Assembly: GCA_017305555.1 (NCBI GenBank)
Contig: JAFKKM010000021.1
Coordinates: forward strand, 21,921 to 85,920
DNA from: Hyphomicrobiales bacterium
GTDB lineage: Bacteria > Pseudomonadota > Alphaproteobacteria > Rhizobiales > Xanthobacteraceae
DNA length: 64,000 nucleotides
Reading direction: 5' to 3'
Made by a program: the position numbers and the translations under genes. This document shows, in pieces, positions 56,737 through 64,000 of this stretch (position 1 is the stretch's first letter; each line of letters starts with the position of its first letter). The notes below the pieces were generated by a model. That model saw nothing but the letters and a program-made list of their open reading frames with translations, ran no database searches and had not been told where the DNA came from.

Positions 56737-57579
56737 ATGAGTTGGACCGTCGGGCGGGTGAAAATCACGAAAGTCGTCGAGATGGAGACCGTGGGGCACA
56801 CCCGGTTCATCCTGCCGCAGGCCACTCCGGAGAAGATTCAGCAGATGCCCTGGCTGGTGCCGCATTTCGCCAACGATGAAGGGCGGCTGCGCATGAGTGT
56901 GCATTCGCTGGTGGTCGAAACGCCGTCGCAGCGCATCGTGGTGGACACCTGCATCGGCAACGACAAGCAGGGCCGCGGCGTGCCGACCTGGAATAACCTC
57001 AACACGCCGTTCCTGCAGACGATGACCGCTGCGGGCTACGCGCCGGAGTCCATCGACATGGTGCTGTGCACGCATCTGCATGTCGATCACGTCGGCTGGA
57101 ATACGCGGCTCAAGGACGGCCAATGGGTGCCGACCTTCCCGAAGGCGCGCTACGTATTCGGCAAGACCGAATACGATTATTGGGCCGCCCACAGCGACAG
57201 CGCAGAGCACCGTGCGGTGTTCGAGGACTCGGTGAAGCCCATCGTCGATGCCAAGCGGGCCGATCTGGTTGCCAGCGACGCGAAGCTGTCCGACGAGGTT
57301 TCGCTGATTTCGACGCCGGGCCACAGCCCCGGCCACATGAGCATCCTGATCCGCTCCGACGGCAAGGAAGCGCTGCTCACCGGCGACGTCGCCCATCACC
57401 CATGCCAGATGGCGCACCTCGACTGGTCGTCGAACTTCGATACCGATCCGGTGCAGTCGATCGAGAGTCGGCGCATGCTGTTCGGCCGCTTCGCCGACAC
57501 GCCGACCCTGGTGATCGGCGGCCATTTCACGGCCGGGCACATCAAGCGCGACGGCGATGCTTTCCGCCTCGAGGCATAA
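56737..57579 (+). CDS. Metallo-beta-lactamase fold hydrolase
   Basis: A 280-residue zinc hydrolase. The metal motif HxHxDH is THLHVDHVGW (about residues 118-127). Further ligands are in STPGHSPGHMSIL, TGDVAHHPCQ and the final GGHF. The type is that of quorum-quenching-like and glyoxalase II-like hydrolases, and the substrate cannot be told. The start at 56737 has GGGAGGAG upstream. It is followed at 122 nt by an FAH-family gene in the same direction. Confidence 0.88.
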   Translation: MSWTVGRVKITKVVEMETVGHTRFILPQATPEKIQQMPWLVPHFANDEGRLRMSVHSLVVETPSQRIVVDTCIGNDKQGRGVPTWNNLNTPFLQTMTAAGYAPESIDMVLCTHLHVDHVGWNTRLKDGQWVPTFPKARYVFGKTEYDYWAAHSDSAEHRAVFEDSVKPIVDAKRADLVASDAKLSDEVSLISTPGHSPGHMSILIRSDGKEALLTGDVAHHPCQMAHLDWSSNFDTDPVQSIESRRMLFGRFADTPTLVIGGHFTAGHIKRDGDAFRLEA

Positions 57580-57701
57580 CGCCCGCCGCCTTCCCGTTTC
57601 CACCACGCGGTTGAATTCGGCCGCGCGGTGTTCCAAGAGATACCGTCAAGACATACCCACCAACAAGACTTGCCCACCAACAAGACCGCAGGGAGACCAC
57701 G

Positions 57702-58547
57702 ATGAAACTTGTGAGATATGGCGCCATCGGCAGCGAGAAGCCGGGCCTGATCGACGCGTCCGGCCAGTTGCGCGACCTTTCAGGGCAGATCGGCGATCTC
57801 GCCGGCGACGCCTTCTCGCCCGCCGGGCTGGCGAAGCTCGCCGCGCTCGATGCCGCGAAGCTCCCCGCCGTCAGCGGCACGCCGCGTCTTGGATCGCCGG
57901 TCGGCGGCGCCCCGAAGTTCATCGCCATTGGCCTCAACTTCGCCGACCACGCCGCCGAATCCGGCCTGCCGATTCCGGGCGAGCCGGTGGTGTTCATGAA
58001 GGGCAACAACGCGCTGTGCGGCGCCAACGACGACGTCGAGAAGCCGCGCGGCTCGACCAAGCTCGATTGGGAAGTCGAACTCGCGTTGGTGATCGGCACC
58101 CGCGCCAAGTACGTCAGCGAAGCCGATGCGCTGAAGCATGTCGCCGGCTACGCGGTGTGCAACGACGTCTCCGAGCGTAATTTCCAGATCGAGCGCGGCG
58201 GCAACTGGACCAAGGGTAAGTCGCACGACACCTTTGGCCCGCTCGGCCCGTGGCTGGTGACCGCCGACGAAGTCGGCGATGTGCAGAAGCTCGACATGTG
58301 GCTCGACGTCAACGGCCAGCGCCGCCAGACCGGCTCGACCGCCACCATGATCTTCAACGTCGCGCAGATCGTCTCCTATCTCTCGGGCATGATGACCTTG
58401 ATGCCCGGCGACGTCATCACCACCGGCACGCCGCCCGGCGTCGGCATGGGCATGAAGCCACAGCCGCAATTCCTCAATGCCGGCGACGTCATGACGCTCG
58501 GCATCGCCAAGCTCGGCGAGCAGCGGCAGAAAGTCGTCGCGGCCTGA
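57702..58547 (+). CDS. Fumarylacetoacetate hydrolase family protein
   Basis: A 281-residue FAH-fold protein. The metal-binding acidic residues are in KLDWEVELALVIG (Glu-x-Glu), with the downstream CNDVSERNFQIERGGNWTKGKSHDTFGPLGPWLV and GDVITTGTPPGVGMGM typical of the ureidoglycolate lyase / 2-keto-4-pentenoate hydratase / acylpyruvase group. It hydrolyses or rearranges a C-C bond of a beta-keto or 2-oxo acid. The following GST gene is in the same direction, and this pair plus the MBL hydrolase recalls aromatic-ring breakdown (gentisate or homogentisate type), without proof. Confidence 0.88.
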   Translation: MKLVRYGAIGSEKPGLIDASGQLRDLSGQIGDLAGDAFSPAGLAKLAALDAAKLPAVSGTPRLGSPVGGAPKFIAIGLNFADHAAESGLPIPGEPVVFMKGNNALCGANDDVEKPRGSTKLDWEVELALVIGTRAKYVSEADALKHVAGYAVCNDVSERNFQIERGGNWTKGKSHDTFGPLGPWLVTADEVGDVQKLDMWLDVNGQRRQTGSTATMIFNVAQIVSYLSGMMTLMPGDVITTGTPPGVGMGMKPQPQFLNAGDVMTLGIAKLGEQRQKVVAA

Positions 58548-58634
58548 TCGCGCGAATGACGGAGTTGCGTGGCGCCGCGTCACGCAACTCTCACGCCCCC
58601 AGATGTCCCAGTCATCACGCCAAAGGCGTTTCAG

Positions 58635-59252
58635 ATGAAGCTTACATTTTCCCCGGCGTCGCCGTTCGCCCGCAAGGTGCGCATCTGCGCCATCGAACTC
58701 GGGCTAATCGACCGTATCGAAATGGTGCCCACCGCCGTTGCGCCGGGCACGCCGAACGAACAATACGCCCATGACGTCAACCCGCTGCGCAAGCTGCCGG
58801 TGCTGATCCTCGACGACGGCAGCGTCATCGCGGATTCGCTGGTCATCTGCGAATATCTCGACGACCTCGCGGGCGGCGGCAAGCTGATGCCGGTGAGAGG
58901 CTCCGAGCGCTGGAAAGTCAAGACCGAGCACTCGCTGCTGCAAGGCATTCTCGACGCCATGCTGCTGTGCCGCTACGAGCGGCTGCTGCGCCCCAAGAGT
59001 AAGTCCTGGGATGTCTGGTTCGACGATCAATGGGATCGCGCCTGGCAAGGCTTCGCGCGTTTCAACGCGTCGCCGGATGTATTGGCGCGGCCGCTCGACA
59101 TCACCCAGATCGCGCTGACCTGTGCGCTCGGCTATGCCGACTTTCGCTTTCCCGATCAGGACTGGCGCAAGGCGTTTCCGAAACTCGCGGCCTTCAACAA
59201 GACCATGATGAAGCGGCCGTCGGTCAAGATTTCGGTGCCGCCGACGGCGTAG
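58635..59252 (+). CDS. Glutathione S-transferase family protein
   Basis: A 205-residue GST-fold protein. The N-terminal thioredoxin-like domain has SPASPFARKVRICAIELGL with the Ser/Arg pair used for glutathione in several bacterial GSTs, then KLPVLILDDGSVIADSLVICEYLDD. The C-terminal helical domain ends in FPKLAAFNKTMMKRPSVK. The start at 58635 is the ATG where the fold begins, and the frame is open from 58569. The context of an FAH-family gene fits a maleylpyruvate or maleylacetoacetate isomerase-like role, or general detoxification. Confidence 0.85.
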   Translation: MKLTFSPASPFARKVRICAIELGLIDRIEMVPTAVAPGTPNEQYAHDVNPLRKLPVLILDDGSVIADSLVICEYLDDLAGGGKLMPVRGSERWKVKTEHSLLQGILDAMLLCRYERLLRPKSKSWDVWFDDQWDRAWQGFARFNASPDVLARPLDITQIALTCALGYADFRFPDQDWRKAFPKLAAFNKTMMKRPSVKISVPPTA

Positions 59253-59282
59253 AGTTCTCAAGCGTTTCATGTTTGACGGAAG

Positions 59283-59393
59283 CGTCATTGCCGGGCTTAG
59301 CCATTCGAAGAACGGCGTCGGTTTGCTCGCCTATGCCCCGGCAATCCATCCTTTCACAGACGATGGAGCGCGGATCAAGTCCGCGCATGACGA
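59283..59393. repeat. Intergenic repeat CGTCATTGCCGGGC...GCGCGGATCAAGTCCGCGCATGACG
   Basis: Contains complementary segments ATTGCCGGGC... / GCCCCGGCAAT and CGCGGATCAAGTCCGCG, arranged as in common intergenic repeats of Bradyrhizobium-type genomes. It fills most of the 170-bp gap between the GST and ogt genes, which are convergent. Confidence 0.6.
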
Positions 59394-59422
59394 CGGATGA
59401 TCCCGTCAAAAGCGGAAAGCCT

Positions 59423-59965
59423 CTAATCGAACAGCGACGGCGTGTGATTGACGTAGGCGCCCTCGATTTCCAGCATCTTGAGCTTGGTGGCGACGCCGCC
59501 GTTGGCAGAGAAACCGCCCGGCTTGCCGCCGGCCGCCAGCACGCGATGGCACGGCACCACAATCGGACACGGATTGCGGCCGAGCGCCTGCCCGACGTCG
59601 CGCGACAGTTCGACACCGCCGAGGCGTTTGGCGATATCGCCGTAGCTCAACGTCTTGCCGGGTGCGATGGTGCGGGCGATCGCGTAGACCTGCCGATGGA
59701 ATTCCGGCACTTCCGACAGATCCAGCGCGATATCGGCAAGATCGTTCGGCTTGCCGTCGAGCAGTTCGATCATGCCGTCGATGGCGTGCTGCACATCCGC
59801 CGGCGGCGGAGATTCAATGAGGTCGCCGTAGCGCTGCTGCAGGCGCAGGCGGGTCTTCTCGGCATTGGACATCGGCAATTGTACGCCGACGATGCCGTGC
59901 GCGCCCCAGACGATGCCGCACGCGCCGATCGCGGTGTCAAACATGGTAAAGAGATGAACGGTCAT
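59423..59965 (-). CDS. ogt: Methylated-DNA--[protein]-cysteine S-methyltransferase
   Basis: A 180-residue suicide DNA-repair protein that removes alkyl groups from O6-alkylguanine. The acceptor Cys is in PIVVPCHRVLAAGGKPGGF. The helix-turn-helix region is KTLSYGDIAKRLGGVELSRDVGQALGRNP. The start at 59965 is chosen as the ATG at the beginning of the folded part. The frame runs to 60250 through a dispersed repeat, which is unlikely to be coding. It is monocistronic. Confidence 0.9.
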   Translation of the reverse strand: MTVHLFTMFDTAIGACGIVWGAHGIVGVQLPMSNAEKTRLRLQQRYGDLIESPPPADVQHAIDGMIELLDGKPNDLADIALDLSEVPEFHRQVYAIARTIAPGKTLSYGDIAKRLGGVELSRDVGQALGRNPCPIVVPCHRVLAAGGKPGGFSANGGVATKLKMLEIEGAYVNHTPSLFD

Positions 59966-59981
59966 GGCGAATGTCCTGCCT

Positions 59982-60081
59982 GGAGCCACTTCCCTTCCGA
60001 TAGAATCGGAACGGGCTCCAGATTTTTGCTCTGACGCGTTTTCTTGACGCGAACCGGTATCCACTTCGCACAAAAACGCTG
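59982..60081 (+). repeat. Dispersed palindromic repeat of about 100 bp (copy 2)
   Basis: Plus-strand counterpart of 684-785. It starts with a GGAGCC...GGCTCC palindrome with core TTCCGAT-AGA-ATCGGAA, then GACGCGTTTTCTTGACGCG, AACCGGTATCCACTTCGC and an AAAACGCT tail. It lies immediately upstream of ogt and may carry part of its promoter. Confidence 0.7.
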
Positions 60082-60159
60082 TGGGATGGCCGATCATGCC
60101 GCCATTGCGCGCGCCGCGCCACCCGGATTCCGGCTTTTCAAACGATCCTTCGCGGAACC

Positions 60160-60462
60160 TTACCGCGCGCCGCGGCTCTTCGCCTTCCCGGCCACCGGCT
60201 TGAGAAACTCGATGCCAATCTCCTCGCCCTGCAATCGCACCAGACGACACCGCCGATAGACCAGGCCGGTCGACGACAGCAGCAGGAAGAATTCCTTGAG
60301 TTCGAGCCCCTCAAGCGACCCTTGGACGATCAATCGAGCGCCGCTGTCGGAGGCATCCTGCATGACGCAATCGCGCCGCCAGGTGCCGTCGATCGCCATC
60401 ATTTGAACCGTAACGCCGTGCTCGAAATTCACGCGCGGAGTCTTACGATTTTCCCACGCCAT
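60160..60462 (-). CDS. PilZ domain protein
   Basis: A 100-residue single PilZ domain. The c-di-GMP-binding motifs are Arg-rich ENRKTPRV at residues 4-11 and DASDSGARL (D/N-x-S-x-x-G) near residues 36-44. It probably binds c-di-GMP and acts as an effector on an unidentified target. It stands alone, with a 209-nt gap to the next gene that contains a terminator. Confidence 0.85.
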   Translation of the reverse strand: MAWENRKTPRVNFEHGVTVQMMAIDGTWRRDCVMQDASDSGARLIVQGSLEGLELKEFFLLLSSTGLVYRRCRLVRLQGEEIGIEFLKPVAGKAKSRGAR

Positions 60463-60618
60463 GGCAGGAACTCCTGCGGTCGCTGAAAAGGACTTAAAAC
60501 AAAACGCTCTTTGCGGTCGGAAATCACATATTCCGAACGCATAAACTTACCGCGCGCAACTTTCGATTTTATTAAGCTCAAATAGCGGACCACATATCGC
60601 CGCACGTGCCGCGCCCCA

Positions 60619-60652
60619 CAAAAAAACAGGCCCGCCGAAGCGAGCCTGTTTC
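60619..60652 (-). terminator. Rho-independent terminator of the His-rich protein gene
   Basis: On the minus strand, the hairpin AAACAGGC...GCCTGTTT with inner pairs CGC/GCG is followed by a run of seven T. It lies 20 nt after the stop at 60672. Confidence 0.85.
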
Positions 60653-60671
60653 CGTTGACCGGACCAGCCGA

Positions 60672-60950
60672 TCACCAACGACGATGATGGTGATGATGGC
60701 GGTGGTAGTGATGGCGCGGCACGTAGACACGCGGCACATAGTGATGGCGGGGGTGATAGTGGCGCCGCGGATGATAGTGACGGTGGTGACGCCGGTACTG
60801 AACGTCTGTGACGACGCCGGCCGAACCCTGCTGGATGGCGGTGGTGACGCCCGGGGTGAGCGGGGACGCGGCTTGCGCTTGCGGCGTCGGCGCAGCGACA
60901 ACGAGCAGGCCGCCGACAGCGAGCAAGCCGAGAAGTTTTTTGACGAACAT
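60672..60950 (-). CDS. Small secreted histidine-rich protein
   Basis: A 92-residue exported protein with a signal peptide of about 27 residues (ending AQAA). The C-terminal 40 residues are almost only His, Arg, Tyr and Pro (HHRHYHPRRHYHPRHH and similar), with a terminal HHRRW. Such tails bind Ni, Zn or Cu in known histidine-rich proteins, but I cannot name this family. The start is ATG 60950 with GGGAG upstream. It is transcribed alone and ended by a strong terminator. Confidence 0.75.
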   Translation of the reverse strand: MFVKKLLGLLAVGGLLVVAAPTPQAQAASPLTPGVTTAIQQGSAGVVTDVQYRRHHRHYHPRRHYHPRHHYVPRVYVPRHHYHRHHHHHRRW

Positions 60951-61114
60951 CAATGTTCTCCCTCAGGTGGCGTTTGAAAAACCAGCACCGGTTTCCGGCC
61001 GATGTCGAAATGCAGGCTAGGATTCAGGAAGTGAACGCAAAATGAATAGCCCTGCGACATTACGCGCATCAGCATCCGCAACGCGGAATCAACGGCGTCC
61101 GGATGCCGCGCCAT

Positions 61115-61153
61115 AAAAACGCACGCTCGCAAGGATTGTTCCGAGCGAGCGTG
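61115..61153 (-). terminator. Rho-independent terminator of the 61184 gene
   Basis: On the minus strand, the stem CACGCTCGC / GCGAGCGTG with a 14-nt loop is followed by CGTTTTTATGG. It lies 30 nt after the stop at 61184. Confidence 0.75.
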
Positions 61154-61183
61154 AACGTGATGCGTGTGCTTTCCGGGAGGGGC

Positions 61184-61516
61184 TTAGCCTTGTCGCCAGA
61201 AGCAATGCATACGCGGCACGATGACCGTGCCGCTCGGTCGGAATTCCTGGACGTAGGTGGCGGTGCAATCGCGCACCGCATTGGGGCCGAGCCGCTGGTA
61301 ACGCGGATGCACCCGGATGCGGGTCGGTGCGCGACGATGCGCGCGGCGCTGAGCGGAGAAATCGGTGACGGTCTCAGTGGCCTGTTGCGCGGGACCGGCG
61401 CGCGACGCGGTCCTCTCGGCCGCGGCGGCCACGCCCCCACCAAATCCGATGCCAAGCCCGATACCCAGAGCTGCAGCGACGGCCGCCGCCAGCATCGCTT
61501 TCCCCATCTGCGTCAT
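61184..61516 (-). CDS. Small exported protein of unknown function
   Basis: A 110-residue protein with a long Ala/Gly-rich signal or anchor (MGKAMLAAAVAAALGIGLGI) and a mature part with basic RRAHRRAPTRIRVHPRYQRLG, then two Cys (VRDCTATYVQEFR and PRMHCFWRQG) that can form one disulfide. It resembles short exported proteins common in Bradyrhizobium-type genomes. No function is known to me. The start at 61516 is preferred over 61537 because the signal begins there. It is divergent from the zincin-like gene at 61677. Confidence 0.65.
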   Translation of the reverse strand: MTQMGKAMLAAAVAAALGIGLGIGFGGGVAAAAERTASRAGPAQQATETVTDFSAQRRAHRRAPTRIRVHPRYQRLGPNAVRDCTATYVQEFRPSGTVIVPRMHCFWRQG

Positions 61517-61676
61517 GACGCCCCGCCAGTCTTCCAATCGTTGCCGATACGGTCCCCGATTGCCGTGCCGGCGTCAACCGCCCGGCGACATCCCGCCACC
61601 ATGGCTCGGAGACACCCGCCGCTTATATTTGGTAGGGTCCGTCAGTGCCAGATCGGACCGTGATTTTTACAGCAGA

Positions 61677-62129
61677 ATGCCCATGTCAAACCTCGCCGAG
61701 ACCGCCCCGCCAGAGCCGGAGACATCGGCATGGGTCGGGATGAAAGCCCCCTCCCTCGCCGAACTGGAGGCGATGGCTCGCGAACAGCTGGCGACGCTGC
61801 CGCAGGTGTTTCGCGACCTCTGCGCCGGCGTCGTGATCCGGGTCGACGACTTCGCCACCGACGAGGTGCTGGACGAGCTTGAGGCCGAGAGCGAATTCGA
61901 CATTCTCGGGCTGTTTCAAGGCCTCGGGCTGCCGTTCCGCAGCAACGAGGACATAGCGCCCCTGCCCAACATGATCTGGCTCTATCGCCGCCCAATTCTC
62001 GAATATTGGGTCGAGCACGACGAAACGCTGGGATTCATCGTCCGCCACGTGCTGGTCCACGAAATAGGCCATCATCTCGGGCTGTCGGACGACGATATGG
62101 AGGCCATCGAGGCCACCGTCGCGGATTAG
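61677..62129 (+). CDS. Metallopeptidase-like (zincin-1, PF06262-type) protein
   Basis: A 150-residue cytoplasmic protein. The HExxH motif is in VRHVLVHEIGHHLGLSDDDMEAIE, with a downstream Asp/Glu typical of the small MtfA/zincin-1-like family. The N-terminal half carries ATLPQVFRDLCAGVVIRVDDFATDEVLDEL. These proteins are annotated as possible Zn-dependent peptidases, with no confirmed substrate. The start could be ATG 61677 or 61683, and neither has a clear RBS. Confidence 0.8.
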   Translation: MPMSNLAETAPPEPETSAWVGMKAPSLAELEAMAREQLATLPQVFRDLCAGVVIRVDDFATDEVLDELEAESEFDILGLFQGLGLPFRSNEDIAPLPNMIWLYRRPILEYWVEHDETLGFIVRHVLVHEIGHHLGLSDDDMEAIEATVAD

Positions 62130-62150
62130 CGCGTGATGGACATACGATGA

Positions 62151-62243
62151 CGTCATCCTGAGGTGCGAGCGCGAGCGAGCCTCGAAGGATCATTGCTGCC
62201 CCTTCGAGGCTCCATGCTACGCATGGAGCACCTCAGGGTGACG
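62151..62243. repeat. REP-like element, CGTCATCCTGAGGTGCGAGC family
   Basis: The arms CATCCTGAGGTGC... and ...GCACCTCAGGGTGACG, with inner GCCTCGAAGGAT / CCTTCGAGGC, can pair into a long hairpin. It is a family common in Bradyrhizobium-type genomes, placed here between the zincin gene and leuD. Confidence 0.8.
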
Positions 62244-62340
62244 GTTTCCGCTGCAATTTTAATCCGTCGCACCCGATTATGAGCCTTGCACGAATGGGAC
62301 TTGGACCGGCGGCTATATTTGGCTAAAAACCCACACCCTT

Positions 62341-62357
62341 TGCGCCCGGTGGGCGCA
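62341..62357 (+). promoter_or_regulatory. Hairpin in the leuD leader
   Basis: A perfect stem TGCGCCC-GGT-GGGCGCA followed by TTT, ending 22 nt before the leuD ATG. It could attenuate transcription or mask the start. No leader peptide with Leu codons was found in front of it. Confidence 0.4.
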
Positions 62358-62379
62358 TTTCTGGAACCCGGGAACGGTC

Positions 62380-62985
62380 ATGGACAAATTCACCACGCTG
62401 GAAGGCGTCGCGGCGCCGCTGAAGATCATCAATGTCGACACCGACATGATCATCCCGAAGCAGTACCTCAAGACCATCAAGCGCACCGGCCTCGGCAAGG
62501 GTCTGTTCTCCGAACAGCGCTACAATGACGACGGCAGCGACAATCCGGATTTCGTGCTGAACAAGCCGGCCTACAAGAACGCCAAAATCCTCGTGGCGGG
62601 CGATAATTTCGGCTGCGGTTCGAGCCGCGAGCACGCGCCGTGGGCGCTGCTCGACTTCGGCATCCGCTGCGTGATCTCGACCTCGTTCGGCGACATCTTC
62701 TACAACAACTGCTTCAAGAACGGCATCCTGCCGATCCGCGTCTCGCAGGAAGACCTCGACAAGCTGTTCGACGACGCCGAGCGTGGCGCCAACTCGACGT
62801 TGACCGTCGACCTCGCCAATCAGGAAATCCGTGGTCCGGACGGCGGCAAGGTCACGTTCGAGATCGACGCCTTCCGCAAGCACTGCCTGATCAACGGCCT
62901 CGACGACATCGGCCTGACGATGGAAAAGAAATCGTCGATCACGAGCTACGAGGCGAAGGCCCACGAAGCACGCCCCTGGGCGTAA
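62380..62985 (+). CDS. leuD: 3-isopropylmalate dehydratase small subunit
   Basis: A 201-residue aconitase-type swivel domain, the partner of LeuC in leucine synthesis (2-isopropylmalate to 3-isopropylmalate). Motifs are [34 protein letters not shown] and [18 protein letters not shown]. The length is standard. LeuC is not in the window, as is common in alphaproteobacteria, where leuC and leuD are apart. A short hairpin precedes it. Confidence 0.96.
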   Translation: MDKFTTLEGVAAPLKIINVDTDMIIPKQYLKTIKRTGLGKGLFSEQRYNDDGSDNPDFVLNKPAYKNAKILVAGDNFGCGSSREHAPWALLDFGIRCVISTSFGDIFYNNCFKNGILPIRVSQEDLDKLFDDAERGANSTLTVDLANQEIRGPDGGKVTFEIDAFRKHCLINGLDDIGLTMEKKSSITSYEAKAHEARPWA

Positions 62986-63041
62986 GAAGTGCGGGATAAT
63001 TCCCCGCCCGCATCGTCACCAGCATTATATTATCAGTCGTC

Positions 63042-63064
63042 ATGGCCGGGCTTGTCCCGGCCAT
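63042..63064. repeat. Short palindrome ATGGCCGGG / CCCGGCCAT
   Basis: A perfect 9-bp stem with a 5-nt loop. Same family as 54684-54714. First element of a dense repeat cluster after leuD. Confidence 0.7.
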
Positions 63065-63092
63065 CTACGTTTTTGAGCATTGCCTCTCGTCA

Positions 63093-63176
63093 CGTCATTG
63101 CGAGCGAAGCGAAGCAATCCAGAAGGCCACAAGCGAGGGCTGGATTGCTTCGTCGCTAACGCTCCTCGCAATGACG
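63093..63176. repeat. REP-like palindromic element, CGTCATTGCGAG family (copy 2)
   Basis: Begins CGTCATTGCGAGCGAAGC and ends GCTCCTCGCAATGACG. The inner arms GAAGCAATCCA / TGGATTGCTTC are identical to those of the copy at 13101-13183. Confidence 0.85.
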
Positions 63177-63202
63177 GAATGATACTCATCACAAAACACG
63201 GA

Positions 63203-63338
63203 CGTCGTCGTCCCCGCGAAGGCGGGAACCCATACGCCGTGTCGCTTGTGATGCAGGTTGCGCGCGTGATCTTTGGCGGGCACCAAGCAAACCATAACTG
63301 CCAGGGGTTATGGGTCCCCGCCTTCGCGGGGACGACGC
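63203..63338. repeat. Inverted repeat GTCGTCCCCGCGAAGGCGGG ... CCCGCCTTCGCGGGGACGAC
   Basis: Two perfect 20-bp complementary arms, one near each end of the element, with about 95 bp between them. The arms continue as GGGAACCCATA / TATGGGTCCCC. This is a further dispersed repeat family. The arms could form a hairpin ending transcription from both sides. Confidence 0.75.
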
Positions 63339-63373
63339 TGTACCTTTAGGCGTTTCTCTCTTGTGCGTCCGCT

Positions 63374-64000
63374 TCAGCCCTTCACCGCCTCGGCGGCCGC
63401 GATCGCGGCCATGTTGATGATGCCGCGGCTCGTGACTGTCGGCGCCAGAACGTGCGCGGCCTTGCCGGTGCCCATCAGGATGGGACCGATGGGAAGGCCG
63501 TTGTTGATCTCCGCAAGCAAGGTCAGCGACAAATTCGCCGCTTCCAGATTGGGGAAGATCAGGAGATTGGCTTCGCCCGAGAACGCCGGATTGGAGATGT
63601 AATCCTTGCGCAGCGTTTCGTTGACGGCGAGATCGCCCGGCATCTCACCCTCGACCAGCAGATCCGGCGCGATGGCCTTCAGCTTACGATAAACCTCCCG
63701 CATCTTGGCGGCGGAGGCGGCGTCGCGCGAGCCGAACGCCGAGTGGCTGAGCAGCGCCACCTTCGCCTTGATGGCGAAGCGACTCATGTGATCGCGCGCC
63801 TGCAAGGTGATCTTCACCAGTTCGTCGGCGTCGGGATCGGCGTTGACGTAGGTATCGGCGAGGAAGAACGTGCCGCGCGGCATGATCAGCACCGACAGCG
63901 TCGACAGATGCGAGACGCCGTCGGCAAGACCCAGGATCGATTGCACCTCTTGCGCGTGGCGCGGGAAATCGCCTTCCAGCCCGCACAACAGCGCATCGGC
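63374..64000 (-). CDS. maeB: NADP-dependent malic enzyme, C-terminal phosphotransacetylase-like part
   Basis: The last 208 residues of a protein that continues beyond the right edge. They match the PTA-like C-terminal domain of the large malic enzymes (about 760 residues) of Gram-negative bacteria: SVLIMPRGTFFLADTYVNADPDADELV, VALLSHSAFGSRDAASAAKMREVY, and the end GPILMGTGKAAHVLAPTVTSRGIINMAAIAAAEA. The catalytic malic enzyme domain lies outside the window. A free phosphate acetyltransferase is the alternative, but the MGTGKAAHVL ending favours malic enzyme. Confidence 0.85.
   Translation of the reverse strand, partial: ADALLCGLEGDFPRHAQEVQSILGLADGVSHLSTLSVLIMPRGTFFLADTYVNADPDADELVKITLQARDHMSRFAIKAKVALLSHSAFGSRDAASAAKMREVYRKLKAIAPDLLVEGEMPGDLAVNETLRKDYISNPAFSGEANLLIFPNLEAANLSLTLLAEINNGLPIGPILMGTGKAAHVLAPTVTSRGIINMAAIAAAEAVKG

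Overview
The window is a stretch of high-GC alphaproteobacterial chromosome. It most resembles the Bradyrhizobium / Rhodopseudomonas / Afipia group (Nitrobacteraceae). This rests on the ChvI-ChvG-HprK-EIIA-HPr arrangement beside pckA, the DUF2865 and DUF3775 proteins, and several dispersed palindromic repeat families I recognise from that group. No rRNA, CRISPR array, prophage or intact insertion sequence was seen. There is one tRNA (initiator Met).

Layout. 1-6.9 kb: a partial MscS-type channel, an NhaP2-type K+/H+ antiporter, a molybdate ABC transporter (modABC) with a separate 69-residue molbindin, and the murein endopeptidase MepA. 7.0-14.2 kb: a three-gene TRAP transporter, pyrE, a CitMHS/NhaD-type ion transporter and small or unknown proteins. 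14.3-19.1 kb: glycogen phosphorylase, a thioesterase-like protein and a LuxR-type regulator. 19.1-26.0 kb: a regulatory and central-metabolism block with pckA, a haem/FMN-type oxidase, the acid-sensing pair chvI-chvG, then hprK, PTS EIIA(Man) and HPr. 26.0-32.4 kb: a four-gene operon (DUF3100 permease, M20 amidohydrolase, L-serine dehydratase, threonine/serine dehydratase) divergent from a LysR regulator. It looks like an uptake, hydrolysis and deamination route for an acylated hydroxy-amino acid.

32.6-44.6 kb is the most interesting region. An IclR regulator faces an 11-gene operon with a complete Liv-type ABC transporter and an acyl-CoA degradation set: two enoyl-CoA hydratase-like proteins, a paired FAS1-like and MaoC hydratase, a thiolase-like protein without the usual cysteine, a DUF35 partner and an acyl-CoA dehydrogenase. 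A second, atypical acyl-CoA dehydrogenase is divergent. The set matches the logic of steroid side-chain retro-aldol cassettes (dehydrogenase pair, hydratase pair, Ltp2-like/DUF35 aldolase), but here with its own importer and no CoA ligase. A GAGAAT palindrome lies in the divergent promoter, and a related motif precedes iclR.

44.6-51.2 kb is partly decayed: a Fic-domain remnant, a cinA gene with three single-base deletions, an alcohol dehydrogenase remnant and the C-terminal part of a serine recombinase running into the 3' end of tRNA-fMet. A tandem pair of amidohydrolases with a Rieske protein lies among them. 51.5-59.3 kb carries oxidative and catabolic enzymes (aldehyde dehydrogenase, GMC oxidoreductase, SDR, metallo-beta-lactamase fold, FAH-family hydrolase, GST) plus CvpA and DUF3775. 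59.4-64 kb carries ogt, a PilZ protein, a His-rich secreted protein, a small secreted protein, a zincin-like protein, leuD, a cluster of intergenic repeats and the C-terminal part of a malic enzyme.

Coordinates come from reading frames and start-site context read by eye. No similarity search was run.
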